This document shows positions 26,305 to 33,529 of a stretch of 43,440 bases of DNA, piece after piece (positions within the stretch are counted from its first letter, which is position 1; the number at the start of each line of letters is the position of its first letter). The notes beneath the pieces are model-generated. The model did not search any database. It was given only the letters and a program-made list of their open reading frames with translations, and was not told the origin of the DNA. The stretch is taken from contig PMUI01000043.1 in the NCBI GenBank assembly GCA_003166955.1, positions 1 to 43,440 on the forward strand, in the 5' to 3' direction. Both the position numbers and the translations under genes were made by a program. The stretch comes from Acidobacterium sp. GTDB taxonomy: Bacteria > Acidobacteriota > Terriglobia > Terriglobales > Acidobacteriaceae.

Positions 26305-26364
26305 GCATCGCTCCTGTTTCTGATTTGCCCTCCCACCACACGCAACTACATCCGCCGGGCATCA

Positions 26365-26399
26365 GCCGCTCAGCTCCCGGCTCCCAGCTCCCAGCTGTC
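26365..26399. repeat. Heptamer tandem array, 5 units
   Basis: Units GCCGCTC, AGCTCCC, GGCTCCC, AGCTCCC, AGCTGTC. A 23-base stretch (26371-26393) is identical to 24143-24165. The array lies 3 bases from the stop codon of the VOC gene (26403-26405) and about 60 bases upstream of the BNR gene start. Confidence 0.8.
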
Positions 26400-26402
26400 T
26401 TG

Positions 26403-26822
26403 TCACGCCGCCGCGTACGCCGGCTGTGACACATTAATCATCCACGGCGTACCGAACCGGTCCACTACATGGCCAAACCGCTTCGCCCAGAACGTTTCCT
26501 GGATCGGCATCCTTACATCGCCGTGCTCTGCCAGCGCGCTGAAGATCCGCTCCGCCTCGGCAGTATCGTCCAATTCGAGCATTACCGATGACCCCTGCGG
26601 CTGCTGGAAAAGCTCCGGCGGCGCATCCGCTCCCAGAATCATCTGATCCCCGATGTCCAGCCGCGCGTGCATCACCTTCTTCGCCATCTCTGGATACTTC
26701 GCCGCCATCGGACTGTCGCCGAAGTAAAACGTCGCCACAATCTTTCCGCCCAAAACCCGCTCGTACGTTTTGAACGCCTCTTCGCACTGCCCGTCGAAAT
26801 TCAAATATGGGGTGACTTTCAT
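26403..26822 (-). CDS. VOC/PhnB-like (glyoxalase superfamily) protein
   Basis: 139 residues from ATG 26822, preceded by AAGGAGAAAGCGAG. Typical PhnB-like sequence: MKVTPYLNFDGQCEEAFKTYER, GGKIVATFYFGDSP, KVMHARLDIGDQMILGADAPPE, SVMLELDDTAEAERIFSALAEHG and the end WAKRFGHVVDRFGTPWMINVS. Two beta-alpha-beta-beta-beta modules form one VOC unit. Family functions vary from lyases and dioxygenases to binding proteins, and none can be assigned. It follows the HxlR gene on the same strand with 121 bases between them and is the likely first target of that regulator. Confidence 0.9.
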   Translation of the reverse strand: MKVTPYLNFDGQCEEAFKTYERVLGGKIVATFYFGDSPMAAKYPEMAKKVMHARLDIGDQMILGADAPPELFQQPQGSSVMLELDDTAEAERIFSALAEHGDVRMPIQETFWAKRFGHVVDRFGTPWMINVSQPAYAAA

Positions 26823-26943
26823 CTCGCTTTCTCCTTTTCGCAATTGAAATTGCCAGGCCCGCTTCACTTCCGTTTACCACCACTGCAACCGTCAATAGTC
26901 ACCGTCATGCAGGACTCCCATCCATGACCACTTTCCTCTGACC

Positions 26944-27474
26944 TCAGCCATGAGACCTGCCAGCCTGGCGCGAAGCGCGTCCGCCTGGATGGCCAGTCCT
27001 CGGGCCCCCTAACCACGGCAACAGCGGCGCGGCATCTCGTTCCCGCCACCGCCTCCTCGTCTCTTCCACCACCGCCCTCCGGTTCTTCGCCAACTCCGCG
27101 ATCACCGCGGGCGGCGCACCCGTCTGTTCGTGCTGCGCTCCCCAGATCAACACCTCCAGCATCACCGGAGCCAGATCGATCCCCTTGTCCGTAAGCCGGT
27201 AAATCACGCGCCGCCCATCGTTCTTGTCGCGCTCGCTCGTCACAATTCCTGACTTGCATAGGCGCTTCAGCCGGTCCGCCAGCATGTTCGTCGCAATCCC
27301 TTCCCCCGATTCCAGAAAATCCTGAAACGTCGTGAATCCCCGCACCATCAGGTCGCGCACGATCAGCAGCGACCATCGGTCCCCAAACACCTCCAGAGAG
27401 ATGTTGACCGGACAACCGGAACGATGTTTGGGGCCGACCTTTCGCGCCACGCCCGCCAAATTAGCAAGAGTCAC
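26944..27474 (-). CDS. HxlR-family transcriptional regulator
   Basis: 176 residues. The winged-helix HxlR core (about 18-110) is clear: RSGCPVNISLEVFGDRWSLL, IVRDLMVRGFTTFQDF, IATNMLADRLKRLCKSGIV and DGRRVIYRLTDKGIDL. The conserved Cys of CPV, redox- or electrophile-sensing in some members, is present at about residue 21. The last 40 residues are Arg-rich and beyond the usual family length. The start is GTG 27474, which falls within the inverted repeat at 27472-27490. A start further downstream is possible, since the first 15 residues are not conserved. Probably regulates itself and the VOC-DinB run. Confidence 0.9.
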   Translation of the reverse strand: MTLANLAGVARKVGPKHRSGCPVNISLEVFGDRWSLLIVRDLMVRGFTTFQDFLESGEGIATNMLADRLKRLCKSGIVTSERDKNDGRRVIYRLTDKGIDLAPVMLEVLIWGAQHEQTGAPPAVIAELAKNRRAVVEETRRRWRERDAAPLLPWLGGPRTGHPGGRASRQAGRSHG

Positions 27475-27490
27475 TTGTGATTTACAAGTG
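27472..27490. promoter_or_regulatory. Inverted repeat at the HxlR start, candidate operator
   Basis: CACTTGT (27472-27478) and ACAAGTG (27484-27490) form a perfect 7-bp inverted repeat around GATTT. A further TTTGTGA follows at 27492-27498, giving a partial third half-site. Its place at the start of the regulator gene fits autoregulation. Binding by the HxlR protein is inferred. Confidence 0.55.
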
Positions 27491-27519
27491 ATTTGTGACG
27501 AATTCGAATCTCATCCCAG

Positions 27520-27548
27520 GACAAAAAGGCCGCCTGCGAAGGCGGCCT
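27520..27548 (-). terminator. Rho-independent terminator of the ompA-like gene
   Basis: On the minus strand AGGCCGCC, loop TTCGCA, GGCGGCCT form an 8-bp GC-rich stem (27548 to 27527) followed by TTTTTGT. It lies 39 bases beyond the stop codon of the OmpA-family gene. It also separates that transcript from the HxlR promoter region. Confidence 0.88.
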
Positions 27549-27586
27549 CTCTGGATTTGGTTTCTGCGCCCGAAAGGGGCGAGCCC

Positions 27587-29272
27587 CTACTGCGGTGGCC
27601 CGCTCGCCACGCCACTCGTATTGCTGGTCTGCACTGGCCGCTCCGTCGGCGGAGGACCAGGCATCGGTTCTGCACTCGAACTCGTCGGAGCCTTTTGCTG
27701 AACCCCAATCGACTGCCCAGATACCACCAGTTCCACACGACGGTTCTCCGCTCGTCCGGAATTCGTCCCGTTATCCGCCACAGGATCCGCCTTCCCGTAT
27801 CCCTGCGACGAAATACTTCCCGGCTGCACGCCCTGCGAAATCAGAAACGCCTGCACCGCCGTCGCGCGCTGTTGCGAAAGCCTCAGGTTGTATTCATCCG
27901 TTCCAACGCTGTCCGTGTAGCCTTCCACCTGCAGCGTCAGGTTCGGATAAGTCACCAGAATTCCCGACACCTTCGCCAGCTTGACCTGCGCATCCGGTTT
28001 CAGCTCGTATTTGTTAAACGCGAACAGCACGTCCGACATGTTCACGATCAGCCCACGCGCCGTCTCCTGTGTATTCAGCACCTGGTTCAGTTGCGTACGG
28101 AGCCGTTCCCGCATCTCCGCGGTCTGCTGCGCCGCCTGCGCTGCCGCTGCCTCCGCAGCCTGCTGCTGCGCGCGAGCCAGAGCCGCCGCCGCCTGGGCCT
28201 GTTCCGCCTGTTGCTGTGCTGCAGCTGCCTGCGCCTGCGCCGCTGCCTGCTGATCCGCCGCCTGCTGCGCGGCCGCCGCGGACTGTTGCGCCTGAGCCTG
28301 TGCAGTCTGCGCCTGAGCCTGTGCAGTCGCCGCGTCCTCCTGAGCCTTGCGCCGCGCTTCCTCGATCCGCGCCTTCTCCGCCGCCTCGTCGCCCGCCTTG
28401 ATCTTCCGGATCGTAATCAGCCGCGAATCCTCCGCCGTCTGCACCGCCTCGCGCGCGTACGTGATCTCCTGCTTCATCTCTTTCTGGTGGATGTCCATCT
28501 GCCGCGCGTTATCGAGATCCTGTTTCGCATTCGCCATGCTCTCCGCCGCATATTGATCCGCCCCCGCGGCTTCAGCGATCTGCACCGCGTTAATCGCCTC
28601 ATACAACTCCAGCGGCGAACGGTCGTTGCGCGTAATCGGATTCAAAACCGTGTGCCGTCCCGCCGTATCCGTGTACGCGCCACGTGGCAACAAAGTGTAA
28701 TGGGCGTTAATCGTCTCCAGCACTCCAGTGGTCTTGTCATTCAGCACGACATTCTGCATGATCACCAGATCGCTCGGCATGGTCACCGCAAAATACGGCT
28801 CCGCCGTCACAATCAGCCCGAACGACTGCAGACCCGTCGTCACCGTTGTGTCCGCGTGATCGTGGTTCCACAGTATCTCGCCCAGATTCACCGGCCGTCC
28901 TTCCGGCGAAATCGCCCACAGCACATACGTCAGATACTCAACCCCGAAACCGTTCGCAGGTCCCAGCCCTTCGAAACGAGCCTTGATCTCCGTCCGCCCA
29001 TTCAGGCTGTTCACCTCAGCCGAACCCTTCGCCATCGGCAGCAGCGGAGTCCCCTCGAACCCAATCTTCGTCGCGCCGCTCCGATGGAAGTAGTTGATCG
29101 CGGGAATATCGCGCGCTACCACCTGAATCTTGTAAACCGGAATCCCCGCATCCGTCTGCCCCGAGGGCTGTTGGTTCTGCGGCCAGTGGTCCGTCGCCGT
29201 AGGATTCTGCTCCTGCGCACAGAGATAACCGCAGCTCGCAAGGGCCATCGCTGCAACCCAAAGTTTCTTCAT
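27587..29272 (-). CDS. OmpA-family peptidoglycan-binding protein with Ala/Gln coiled coil
   Basis: 561 residues from ATG 29272 (AGGAG 9 bases upstream). Signal peptide MKKLWVAAMALASCGYLCAQ; the LASC could also be a lipobox. Residues about 30-230 form an unrecognised domain (IPVYKIQVVARDIPAINYFH, FEGLGPANGFGVEYLTYVLW). Residues about 240-420 are a long helical region rich in Ala and Gln, including a DUF4398-like start (ADQYAAESMANAKQDLDNAR) and two 21-base direct repeats (28287-28328). The OmpA C-terminal domain (about 430-545) has LFAFNKYELKPDA, VEGYTDSVGTDEYNLRLSQQ, RA and NSGRAENRRVELVV, with the peptidoglycan-binding Asp and Arg. It probably tethers the outer membrane or envelope to the wall. 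Confidence 0.9.
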   Translation of the reverse strand: MKKLWVAAMALASCGYLCAQEQNPTATDHWPQNQQPSGQTDAGIPVYKIQVVARDIPAINYFHRSGATKIGFEGTPLLPMAKGSAEVNSLNGRTEIKARFEGLGPANGFGVEYLTYVLWAISPEGRPVNLGEILWNHDHADTTVTTGLQSFGLIVTAEPYFAVTMPSDLVIMQNVVLNDKTTGVLETINAHYTLLPRGAYTDTAGRHTVLNPITRNDRSPLELYEAINAVQIAEAAGADQYAAESMANAKQDLDNARQMDIHQKEMKQEITYAREAVQTAEDSRLITIRKIKAGDEAAEKARIEEARRKAQEDAATAQAQAQTAQAQAQQSAAAAQQAADQQAAAQAQAAAAQQQAEQAQAAAALARAQQQAAEAAAAQAAQQTAEMRERLRTQLNQVLNTQETARGLIVNMSDVLFAFNKYELKPDAQVKLAKVSGILVTYPNLTLQVEGYTDSVGTDEYNLRLSQQRATAVQAFLISQGVQPGSISSQGYGKADPVADNGTNSGRAENRRVELVVSGQSIGVQQKAPTSSSAEPMPGPPPTERPVQTSNTSGVASGPPQ

Positions 29273-29486
29273 ATCCCAAATCTCCTGTTTCTCTTCATCC
29301 CGAAGAGGTGGGCCCATTTTGGCTCACCGTCCCGTGGGATGTGGAAGCTGCGGCGGAAGATGGCCACCCGCGGCGAATAAGACCGTATTCTCTGCGCATC
29401 CTGCATCGGCCTTTCAGCATCGAAGCATCGCCTTACGTGATCCGTACCATGCGCCCCGCAAGCCAGCGGTAAGATGAATCTCGCCC

Positions 29487-29789
29487 ATGCCCGTAGCCGC
29501 CATGTTCCTCGAGCTTCGCATCGAGCACGCCCACTCCCTCAAGGACCGCCGCCAGGTCGTTCGCAGTCTCAAAGAAAAGCTCGCCCACGGATTCAACATC
29601 TCGATCGCAGAAATGGACGACGCCCCTACCTGGCAATCCGCCACTCTCGGCATCGCCGCCATCTCCGGCTCACGCGACTACCTCTCCGGCCTCATGCACC
29701 AGCTCGAATCCGCCGCCGTCCGCATCGCCGAAGGCCTCGGCGCACAGATCGCCATCTCCTGGGACTTCCTCGACACCCCTGAGCCATAA
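29487..29789 (+). CDS. DUF503 (YlxP-like) protein
   Basis: 100 residues. The family sequence is clear: FLELRIEHAHSLKDRRQVVR, SLKEKLAHGFNISIAEMDD and TWQSATLGIAAISGS. ATG 29487 is used; ATG 29502 (MFLELRI) is a shorter alternative that matches the usual family start. DUF503/YlxP genes often lie in the nusA-infB-rbfA ribosome-maturation cluster, where YlxP is an RNA-binding-like protein. Here it stands alone, divergent from the OmpA gene, so the usual context is lost. Confidence 0.85.
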   Translation: MPVAAMFLELRIEHAHSLKDRRQVVRSLKEKLAHGFNISIAEMDDAPTWQSATLGIAAISGSRDYLSGLMHQLESAAVRIAEGLGAQIAISWDFLDTPEP

Positions 29790-29922
29790 TCCCCCGCCAA
29801 CCCCGCGCTCATTTCCCGCATGTATCATAGGCGTGCCGCGAATATCCCTTCCCACGTAGCGCGGCCGCACGGCCTTTGCAGTCCGCTCCGTCCTTAGCTG
29901 ACCAGTTCCCCCGGAGGAATCT

Positions 29923-30489
29923 ATGAAAAAGCTCATCGGCCCATTGGCAGTTCTCACATCTCTTGCGTTTTTCGTGCTCGCACTTCCCCTCCACGCGCAA
30001 CGCCCCGCCGGCGGACACCCTGCGCCCGCAGCGCACCCCGCGCCCGTCGGACCCGCTCGCCCGCCCGAGGTCGGCGGTGGACACATTCCGCCTCGCGGCC
30101 CCTCCGGCCACTTCCCGTTGCCCTCGGGCGGCCAGCCCGACCACCCCGGTCATCCGACAGCCCCCCACGTCGACGCCGGTACCGACCGCTGGGTCGGCCA
30201 CGTTCCCAACCCCACGGCCTACCACCTCGATCATCCCTGGGAGCATGGCCGCTTTCCAGGCCACATCGGCGCTGGCCAGGTCTGGCGTCTCGGTGGCGGA
30301 GCACCCACGCGCTTCTGGTTCGGCGGCTTCTACTTCAGCGTCGCCCCTGCTGACATCGGCTTCTGCGATGGCTGGGACTGGAACACCGACGACATCATCC
30401 TCTATCCCGATCCGGACGACGACGGCTGGTACCTCGCCTACAACGTCCGCCTCGGTACCTACGTCCACGTCCTCTACCTCGGCTCCTAA
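29923..30489 (+). CDS. Secreted His/Pro/Gly-rich hypothetical protein
   Basis: 188 residues from ATG 29923, with a good GGAGGAAT site. Signal peptide MKKLIGPLAVLTSLAFFVLALPLHAQ. Residues 27-95 are Pro, Gly, Ala and His-rich, with repeated HPAP and GGHxP phrases, likely unstructured and possibly metal-binding. The C-terminal part (about 100-188) is compact and aromatic: VGHVPNPTAYHLDHPWEHGR, WFGGFYFSVAPADIGFCDGW, DDIILYPDPDDDGWYLAYNV, RLGTYVHVLYLG. Such short exported domains are common in this phylum and have no assigned function. It seems to be a single-gene unit, followed at once by dispersed repeats. Confidence 0.82.
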   Translation: MKKLIGPLAVLTSLAFFVLALPLHAQRPAGGHPAPAAHPAPVGPARPPEVGGGHIPPRGPSGHFPLPSGGQPDHPGHPTAPHVDAGTDRWVGHVPNPTAYHLDHPWEHGRFPGHIGAGQVWRLGGGAPTRFWFGGFYFSVAPADIGFCDGWDWNTDDIILYPDPDDDGWYLAYNVRLGTYVHVLYLGS

Positions 30490-30493
30490 CCCC

Positions 30494-30608
30494 GTCATTC
30501 TGAGCGACGCGCACAGCGCGGAGTCGAAGAACGGGGGCCCCATTCTGATTGCGAATCACCGGGTGCCCCATTCTGGTGCGCGTCGCTTTTCGCGCGCCAG
30601 GGTGGGGT
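30494..30608. repeat. Dispersed repeat block: GTCATTCTGAGCG and nested hairpin
   Basis: GTCATTCTGAGCG (30494-30506) is one base different from the copies at 8782 and 31430. Further on, GGGTGCCCCATTC (30561-30573) matches the phrase at 17058-17070. CTGGTGCGCG (30573-30582) pairs with CGCGCGCCAG (30591-30600) around TCGCTTTT, the same hairpin type as at 8810-8834. The block begins four bases after the stop codon of the secreted protein. Confidence 0.7.
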
Positions 30609-30613
30609 AGTTC

Positions 30614-30686
30614 CTGTTCCCTGCACACTGTTCCCTGTAACCCGTCCTCTGTAACCTGTAACTCGTAACCGGTCCCCTCTACCCTG
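30614..30686. repeat. Heptamer tandem array in front of the ABC ATPase gene
   Basis: Ten 7-base units and a partial one: CTGTTCC, CTGCACA, CTGTTCC, CTGTAAC, CCGTCCT, CTGTAAC, CTGTAAC, TCGTAAC, CGGTCCC, CTCTACC, CTG. The array runs directly into the ATG at 30687, so there is no Shine-Dalgarno sequence before that gene. Confidence 0.88.
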
Positions 30687-31439
30687 ATGTCCATCCTCGC
30701 CGTCTCCGATCTCTGCAAACAATACGGCCCAACCACCGCCGTCAACGGCCTCTCCTTCCAGGTCGGTTCCCACGAAATCCTCGGCCTCCTCGGCCCCAAC
30801 GGCGCCGGAAAAACCACCACCATCAACATGATCCTCGGTGTCCTCGAGCCCACCTCCGGCTCCATCACTATCGGCGGCTGCGATCTCGCCAAGCGCCGTC
30901 GCCAGGCCCTCGGTCGCACCAATTTCGCCGCCGTCTACGCGCCCCTCCCCGGCAACCTCACCGTCGCGCAAAACCTCCGCGTCTTCGGCATGCTCTACGC
31001 CGTGTCACATCTCCGCGACCGCATCGAAACCGTCCTCCACGACTTCGACCTCCTCCAGTTTCGCGACACCAAATGCGGCGTCCTCTCCTCCGGCGAGCAA
31101 GCCCGCGTTGCCCTCGCCAAGGCCATGCTCAACCAGCCGCGCCTGCTTCTCCTCGACGAGCCCACCGCCTCCCTCGATCCCTCCATCGCCCGCGAAATTC
31201 GCGCCACCATCCGCCAGTTCGCTGAGCGCAACGGCGTCGGCGTCCTCTGGACCTCCCACAACATGATCGAAGTCGCAGAAGTCTGCCACCGCGTCCTCTT
31301 CCTCTCGAAAGGCAAAGTCCTCCTCGAAGGCGATCCCCGCACTCTCCCGCAGGAAAACAACCACCCCACCCTCGAAGACCTCTTCGTAGCCGTAGCCCGC
31401 GAGCCCCTCACCATCCGCCCCACTGACATGTCATCCTGA
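30687..31439 (+). CDS. ABC-2 exporter ATP-binding protein
   Basis: 250 residues, the cytoplasmic ATPase that powers the permease encoded next. Walker A GPNGAGKT near residue 36, Q-loop region YAPLPGNLTV, signature LSSGEQ near 133, Walker B LLLLDEPTASLDP near 153, and switch His in LWTSHNM. Its closest general type is the NodI/drug-exporter group (AVNGLSFQVGSHEILGLLG). The ATG follows a heptamer array with no Shine-Dalgarno. The stop codon TGA is part of the dispersed repeat GTCATCCTGAGCG, so the repeat supplies the natural end of the gene (PTDMSS). Cargo unknown. Confidence 0.93.
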   Translation: MSILAVSDLCKQYGPTTAVNGLSFQVGSHEILGLLGPNGAGKTTTINMILGVLEPTSGSITIGGCDLAKRRRQALGRTNFAAVYAPLPGNLTVAQNLRVFGMLYAVSHLRDRIETVLHDFDLLQFRDTKCGVLSSGEQARVALAKAMLNQPRLLLLDEPTASLDPSIAREIRATIRQFAERNGVGVLWTSHNMIEVAEVCHRVLFLSKGKVLLEGDPRTLPQENNHPTLEDLFVAVAREPLTIRPTDMSS

Positions 31440-31442
31440 GCG
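31430..31442. repeat. GTCATCCTGAGCG repeat copy supplying a stop codon
   Basis: Exact copy of the 13-mer at 8782-8794. Its internal TGA is the stop codon of the ABC ATPase gene (31437-31439). A similar GAGTCGAAGA/GCAGTCGAAGAG phrase follows both this copy and the 30494 copy, so the repeat unit is probably longer than the 13-mer. Confidence 0.7.
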
Positions 31443-31538
31443 AAGTCCGGTTCCGTCAGGAGCCGGACGCAGTCGAAGAGCCTGGCCTGAGCGAGTCGGC
31501 GAAGCCGGTGAGCCGAACGGCACCTCCCGAGCGTCAGC

Positions 31539-31567
31539 AATCCCGACGAGCCTCGCTCGTCGGGATT
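31539..31567. repeat. Perfect 12-bp inverted repeat between the ABC genes
   Basis: AATCCCGACGAG (31539-31550) and CTCGTCGGGATT (31556-31567) with loop CCTCG. A strong hairpin with no T-run, so it is more likely an mRNA-stabilising or attenuating element, or part of a dispersed repeat, than a terminator. It lies 31 bases before the permease start. Confidence 0.7.
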
Positions 31568-31580
31568 CGCGAGGGGCGAA

Positions 31581-31601
31581 CCCTGTACCCTGTACCCTGT
31601 G
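31581..31601. repeat. Three CCCTGTA heptamers ending in the permease start codon
   Basis: CCCTGTA, CCCTGTA, CCCTGTG. The final GTG (31599-31601) is the start codon of the ABC permease. The unit is nearly the same as CTGTAAC of the array at 30614. Confidence 0.85.
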
Positions 31602-32435
31602 TTCTCCCTCCGCCGCACCGCCGCCCTGCTCCTCCGCCAGTACTATCTCCTCCGCGGCTCGCCCGCCCGCGTCGTTCCCCTCTTCGCCTGGGTCGCCATC
31701 GACATCGTCCTCTGGGGATTCATCACCCGCTACCTCAACTCCGTCTCCCAGGCCCGCTTCAACTTCGTCCCCGCCATGCTCGGCGCCGTCCTCCTCTGGG
31801 ACTTCATGGCCCGCGTCATGCAGGGCATCACCACCGCCTTCCTTGAAGACGTCTGGTCCCGCAACTTCCTCAACCTCTTCGCCTCGCCCCTCTCCGTTTC
31901 TGAATACCTCGGCGGCCTCGTCCTCTCCTCCATCGCCACCAGTTCCGTCGGCCTCGTCGTCATGGTCGCCCTCGCCACCCTCGTCTTCGGGCTCTCCTTC
32001 TTCGTCTACGGTGCCACACTCGCCGCCTTCGTCCTCATCCTCTTCCTCTTCGGAATCTCCCTTGGCATCTTCGGCAGCGCGCTCGTCCTCCGCTTCGGCC
32101 CCGCTGCGGAATGGTTCATCTGGCCCATCCCCGCCTTCATCTCCCCGCTCGCCTGTGTCTTCTATCCACTCGCCACGCTCCCAACGTGGATGCAAGCCCT
32201 CGCGCGCATCATCCCGGCCAGCTACGTCTTCGAAGGCATGCGCCAGATCCTCGCGCGCCAAACCGGCGACCCCGCTGCACCCACGGGACACGCCTCCGCC
32301 CTAACGCCGCTCCTCACCGGCAGCGTCCTCGCCCTCCTTTATCTGTTCCTGATGGCCCGCGCATTCACTGCGGTCTACAAACACGCCGTCCGCACCGGCC
32401 TAATCGCCCGCTACTCCGCCGAGACTGTCTCATAG
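31599..32435 (+). CDS. ABC-2 type transporter permease
   Basis: 278 residues with about six membrane helices (VVPLFAWVAIDIVLWGFITR, AMLGAVLLWDFMARVMQG, LVVMVALATLVFGLSFFVY, AAFVLILFLFGISLGIFGSA, FISPLACVFYPLATLPTW, TGSVLALLYLFLMARAF). The ABC2 membrane signature region ASYVFEGMRQ lies near residue 208. It pairs with the ATPase 159 bases upstream. The start is a GTG inside a heptamer repeat, without a ribosome-binding site. The first in-frame ATG lies well inside the protein, after the first helix, so the GTG is the only reasonable start. Probably exports a lipid-linked or drug-like compound; cargo not predictable. Confidence 0.88.
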   Translation: MFSLRRTAALLLRQYYLLRGSPARVVPLFAWVAIDIVLWGFITRYLNSVSQARFNFVPAMLGAVLLWDFMARVMQGITTAFLEDVWSRNFLNLFASPLSVSEYLGGLVLSSIATSSVGLVVMVALATLVFGLSFFVYGATLAAFVLILFLFGISLGIFGSALVLRFGPAAEWFIWPIPAFISPLACVFYPLATLPTWMQALARIIPASYVFEGMRQILARQTGDPAAPTGHASALTPLLTGSVLALLYLFLMARAFTAVYKHAVRTGLIARYSAETVS

Positions 32436-32456
32436 AAGAAGCAAGGGACCGCGCCC

Positions 32457-32738
32457 TCACGCCGCCCGCGGAAAGGGCTGAACCCTGCCCCTCTTCCTGC
32501 GGCTGGCCCGCCACAGATCGAACTGCGTCTGCAGATCCATCCATAGCGTTGCCTCCGTGCCCGTCGCTTCGGCCACCCGCAGTGCCATGTCGGCCGAAAT
32601 GCCCGCCTTACCGTTGAGCACGCGCGAAAGCGTCGTGCGTGCAATCCGCAGCCGAGCCGCCGCTTCACCCACCCGCAGATCCCCCAGATACTGCCGCAAA
32701 ATCCGCCCCGGATGGGCCGGGTTATACATCGTGGCCAT
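32457..32738 (-). CDS. higA: HigA-family antitoxin, orphan
   Basis: 93 residues, a helix-turn-helix antitoxin of the HigA/VapI group. Marks are MYNPAHPGRILRQYL, LRIARTTLSRVLNGKAGISA and DMALRVAEATGTEATLWMDL, followed by a basic C-terminus (RASRRKRGR). ATG 32738 and an internal ATG three codons on are both possible. No HigB-type toxin lies on either side (upstream is the divergent RhaM gene and downstream the convergent ABC permease), so it is an orphan antitoxin or a repurposed regulator. Confidence 0.85.
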   Translation of the reverse strand: MATMYNPAHPGRILRQYLGDLRVGEAAARLRIARTTLSRVLNGKAGISADMALRVAEATGTEATLWMDLQTQFDLWRASRRKRGRVQPFPRAA

Positions 32739-32822
32739 TGTTCTTCCCTCGCCAATGGTAATCCTGGAACTGCAGGCTGCGGCCTTGCGCGCTTATACAC
32801 GCCTCAGTACGATCCAACTGCC

Positions 32823-33149
32823 ATGTCCGAACCCCTCGAAACCATCGCCTTCCGCATGAAGATCTTCCCCGGCAAAGCTGCCGAGTACCGCCGCCGCCAC
32901 GATGCCATCTGGCCCGAGCTCGTCGTCGCCCTCCACCAGGCCGGCGTCTCCGATTACCGCATCTTCGTCGACGAGCAAACCCTTTGCCTCTTCGCGATCC
33001 TCCAACGCCGCCGGAACCACACCATGGACGCGCTCCCACAGACCGACATCGTCCACCGCTGGTGGGCCATGATGTCCGACATCATGGAGACAAACCCGGA
33101 CCACTCCCCCATCGAGCAGCCCCTCATCCCAATGTTCTACATGGAGTGA
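32823..33149 (+). CDS. rhaM: L-rhamnose mutarotase
   Basis: 108 residues of the RhaM/YiiL family, which interconverts alpha and beta anomers of L-rhamnose. Family marks are IAFRMKIFPGKAAEYRRRHD, IWPELVVALHQAGVSDYRIF and VHRWWAMMSDIMETNPDHSP, with the active-site His in RRRHD, Tyr in YRIF and Trp-Trp. ATG 32823 is chosen because the upstream frame to 32712 is not family-like. The other rhamnose genes (isomerase, kinase, aldolase) are not in the window, so it stands alone. Confidence 0.9.
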   Translation: MSEPLETIAFRMKIFPGKAAEYRRRHDAIWPELVVALHQAGVSDYRIFVDEQTLCLFAILQRRRNHTMDALPQTDIVHRWWAMMSDIMETNPDHSPIEQPLIPMFYME

Positions 33150-33199
33150 AACGTCGTCAGGTGCGGACCGCCGAACCGCGTCTGGGATTCAGTCCGCCG

Positions 33200-33529
33200 T
33201 CACTTCGCTGCATTCCTGCGGCTGCGCTTCAGCCAGTCACGCAGGGCCTCGTCCATCCGCGTTTGCCATCCGCCGCCTTCCGAACGGAAATGCTCCACGA
33301 TATCCTGCGAGAGCCGGATTGTGATGCGTTCCTTTGTTGGCGCCTTCTGTGGACCCCGTTGCCCCGGACGACGCGCGATCGTCGCCGCCTTCCAGTACTT
33401 CTCAACCGCGGCATCGTCGTTCGGATCGTACGGCCCATCCTCGGGATCGTAAGGAATCGGAGCATTCGCCTCCGCCTCGCGCTTCACCCGATCCCAGTTC
33501 GTCCGGCTCTTAGCTTTTTGCTGCCGCAT
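33200..33529 (-). CDS. brnA: BrnA-family antitoxin
   Basis: 109 residues from ATG 33529 (AAAGGAGACTGT upstream). The C-terminal ribbon-helix-helix has the typical phrase TKERITIRLSQDIVEHFRSE followed by GGGWQTRMDEALRDWLKR. The N-terminal part (NWDRVKREAEANAPIPYDPE) is the toxin-neutralising segment of the family. It overlaps brnT by 20 bases and is translated after it, the normal order for brnTA. It should bind the toxin and, with it, repress the operon from the palindrome at 33786. Confidence 0.92.
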   Translation of the reverse strand: MRQQKAKSRTNWDRVKREAEANAPIPYDPEDGPYDPNDDAAVEKYWKAATIARRPGQRGPQKAPTKERITIRLSQDIVEHFRSEGGGWQTRMDEALRDWLKRSRRNAAK

